Assembly (NCBI GenBank): GCA_964424545.1
Contig: CAYRJN010000094.1
Coordinates: 1 to 14,815 of the forward strand
Length of the DNA: 14,815 bases
DNA from: JAUVIB01 sp964424545
Lineage (GTDB): Bacteria > Calditrichota > Calditrichia > Calditrichales > Calditrichaceae
Direction of reading: 5' to 3'
Part shown: positions 14,129 to 14,815 of the stretch, piece by piece
How the letters are laid out: each line of letters begins with the position of its first letter
How positions within the stretch are numbered: position 1 is the first letter of the stretch
Program-made: the position numbers and the translations under genes
Notes under the pieces: generated by a model
Told to the model about the DNA's origin: nothing
Seen by the model: the letters and a program-made list of their open reading frames with translations, nothing else
Database searches by the model: none

Positions 14129-14719
14129 ATGAAGCGGTTAATAATAATTTTAATATTAATGTTGTCATTTTCGTGTCAAAATAACAACAAAATAAGCGAA
14201 AGTGAAAAACAAAAAATTGTTTCGCTCGGCGATTCGTCGGCAACGCTGCTTCTTAAAGCGCTTGTTAGTTCTTTAAAAGGAGCTATCGGTAGCGGCGGCA
14301 TCGTGGGTGGAATTGAATTTTGCTCGAAAAATGCCCAAACTTTAACCCTGAACATTGAGCAGGGTCTCCTTAAGGGAATCCGCGTTAAACGGACAACCTT
14401 GAAGTATCGCAATGAGAAAAATAAACCGGATAAATATGATGAAGAAGCTTTACGCTATTATCGGGAACAATGGGGAAAAAGTCATGAAAATATAGCGCCG
14501 TATATTCAATATGTAGACGAAGAAGATAGCTATCGTTATTATAAACCATTGGGCGTGAAAAAGATATGCCTTAATTGTCATGGAAGTCAACGGCAAATTA
14601 ATGCCGAAGTTAGAATGAGATTGAAAAAATATTATGCTAATGATTTGGCAACCGGTTATAAAGCAGGCGATTTTAGAGGGGTTGTAAGGGTTTCAATTAA
14701 GAAAAAATTAGTAAAATAG
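14129..14719 (+). CDS. Tll0287-like (DUF3365) lipoprotein with one c-type heme site
   Basis: A 196-residue protein. MKRLIIILILMLSFSC is a lipoprotein signal with C16 as the lipid anchor. The domain matches the Tll0287/DUF3365 family: EFCSKNAQTLT near residues 63-73, KYRNEKNKPDKYDEEAL (92-108), and CLNCHG at 147-152, whose C147-C150-H151 would bind heme covalently. It ends GDFRGVVRVSI, also typical. Members are stand-alone periplasmic heme proteins or sensory domains with redox or gas sensing proposed; no signalling domain is attached here. It begins 20 nt after the acyltransferase stop and could share its transcript. It implies that the cell has a cytochrome c maturation system. Confidence 0.85.
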   Translation: MKRLIIILILMLSFSCQNNNKISESEKQKIVSLGDSSATLLLKALVSSLKGAIGSGGIVGGIEFCSKNAQTLTLNIEQGLLKGIRVKRTTLKYRNEKNKPDKYDEEALRYYREQWGKSHENIAPYIQYVDEEDSYRYYKPLGVKKICLNCHGSQRQINAEVRMRLKKYYANDLATGYKAGDFRGVVRVSIKKKLVK

Positions 14720-14815
14720 TAAAATTTTTGGGAAATTATGTAAAAATATTAAATAAAATGAAATGATTAAGCATTTTACTCCGTAAAAATTGGTTTAAGA
14801 ACATGAAGAACATTG
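14720..14815. other. Right-edge intergenic DNA with a possible next start
   Basis: AT-rich sequence without a terminator. ATG at 14803 (Met-Lys-Asn-Ile) continues to the window edge and could be the first codons of another exported protein, but four codons are not enough to support a gene. Confidence 0.2.

Overview
The window comes from an AT-rich Gram-negative bacterium. Lipoprotein signal peptides, an outer-membrane beta-barrel, a lipid A-type acyltransferase and a heme-c lipoprotein all imply a cell with two membranes. Several genes have clear GGAGG-type Shine-Dalgarno sites, which argues against an ordinary Bacteroidetes genome. Some signal peptides (one ends SFS/QE) and family choices still look like the wider FCB group (Fibrobacterota, Calditrichota, Cloacimonadota-like lineages). 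I cannot assign a phylum.

Left part (1-3619), visibly the most AT-rich. A leftward pair encodes a FkbO/Hyg5/XanB2-like member of the chorismatase/Rid superfamily (559-1740), followed 39 nt later by the start of a lipoprotein that looks like a PD40/TolB-type protein and runs off the left edge. Next comes a badly decayed IS701-like transposase (about 1987-2999, minus strand), then about 620 nt without a gene that holds a palindrome, a possible promoter and a possible repeat fragment.

Middle (3620-7369), rightward. Three genes look like a glycan-processing set: a secreted SGNH esterase, an integral-membrane acetyltransferase of the HGSNAT/DUF5009 type, and a sialidase-like (BNR/Asp-box) lipoprotein. 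The gaps between them (about 190-260 nt) contain ribosome-binding sites followed by very short or broken reading frames, and one of these gaps shares a related sequence with the gap after HPr.

Right-middle (7544-12886). A beta-barrel protein, a very large secreted tripeptidyl-peptidase-II-like subtilase, a mannose-family PTS EIIC, EIID, and HPr are packed with spacings from 29 nt down to 4-nt overlaps, so they are probably one operon. EIIA, EIIB and enzyme I are absent. HPr has both His15 and Ser46.

Right end (12887-14815). A 334-nt gap is followed by a lysophospholipid/lipid A acyltransferase with a GTG start, then a Tll0287-like (DUF3365) lipoprotein with one CxxCH heme site. A possible next start codon lies at 14803. 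I found no CRISPR array, rRNA or convincing tRNA. The points most worth checking are the protease-PTS operon, the chorismatase-like/TolB-like pair and the related intergenic sequences.
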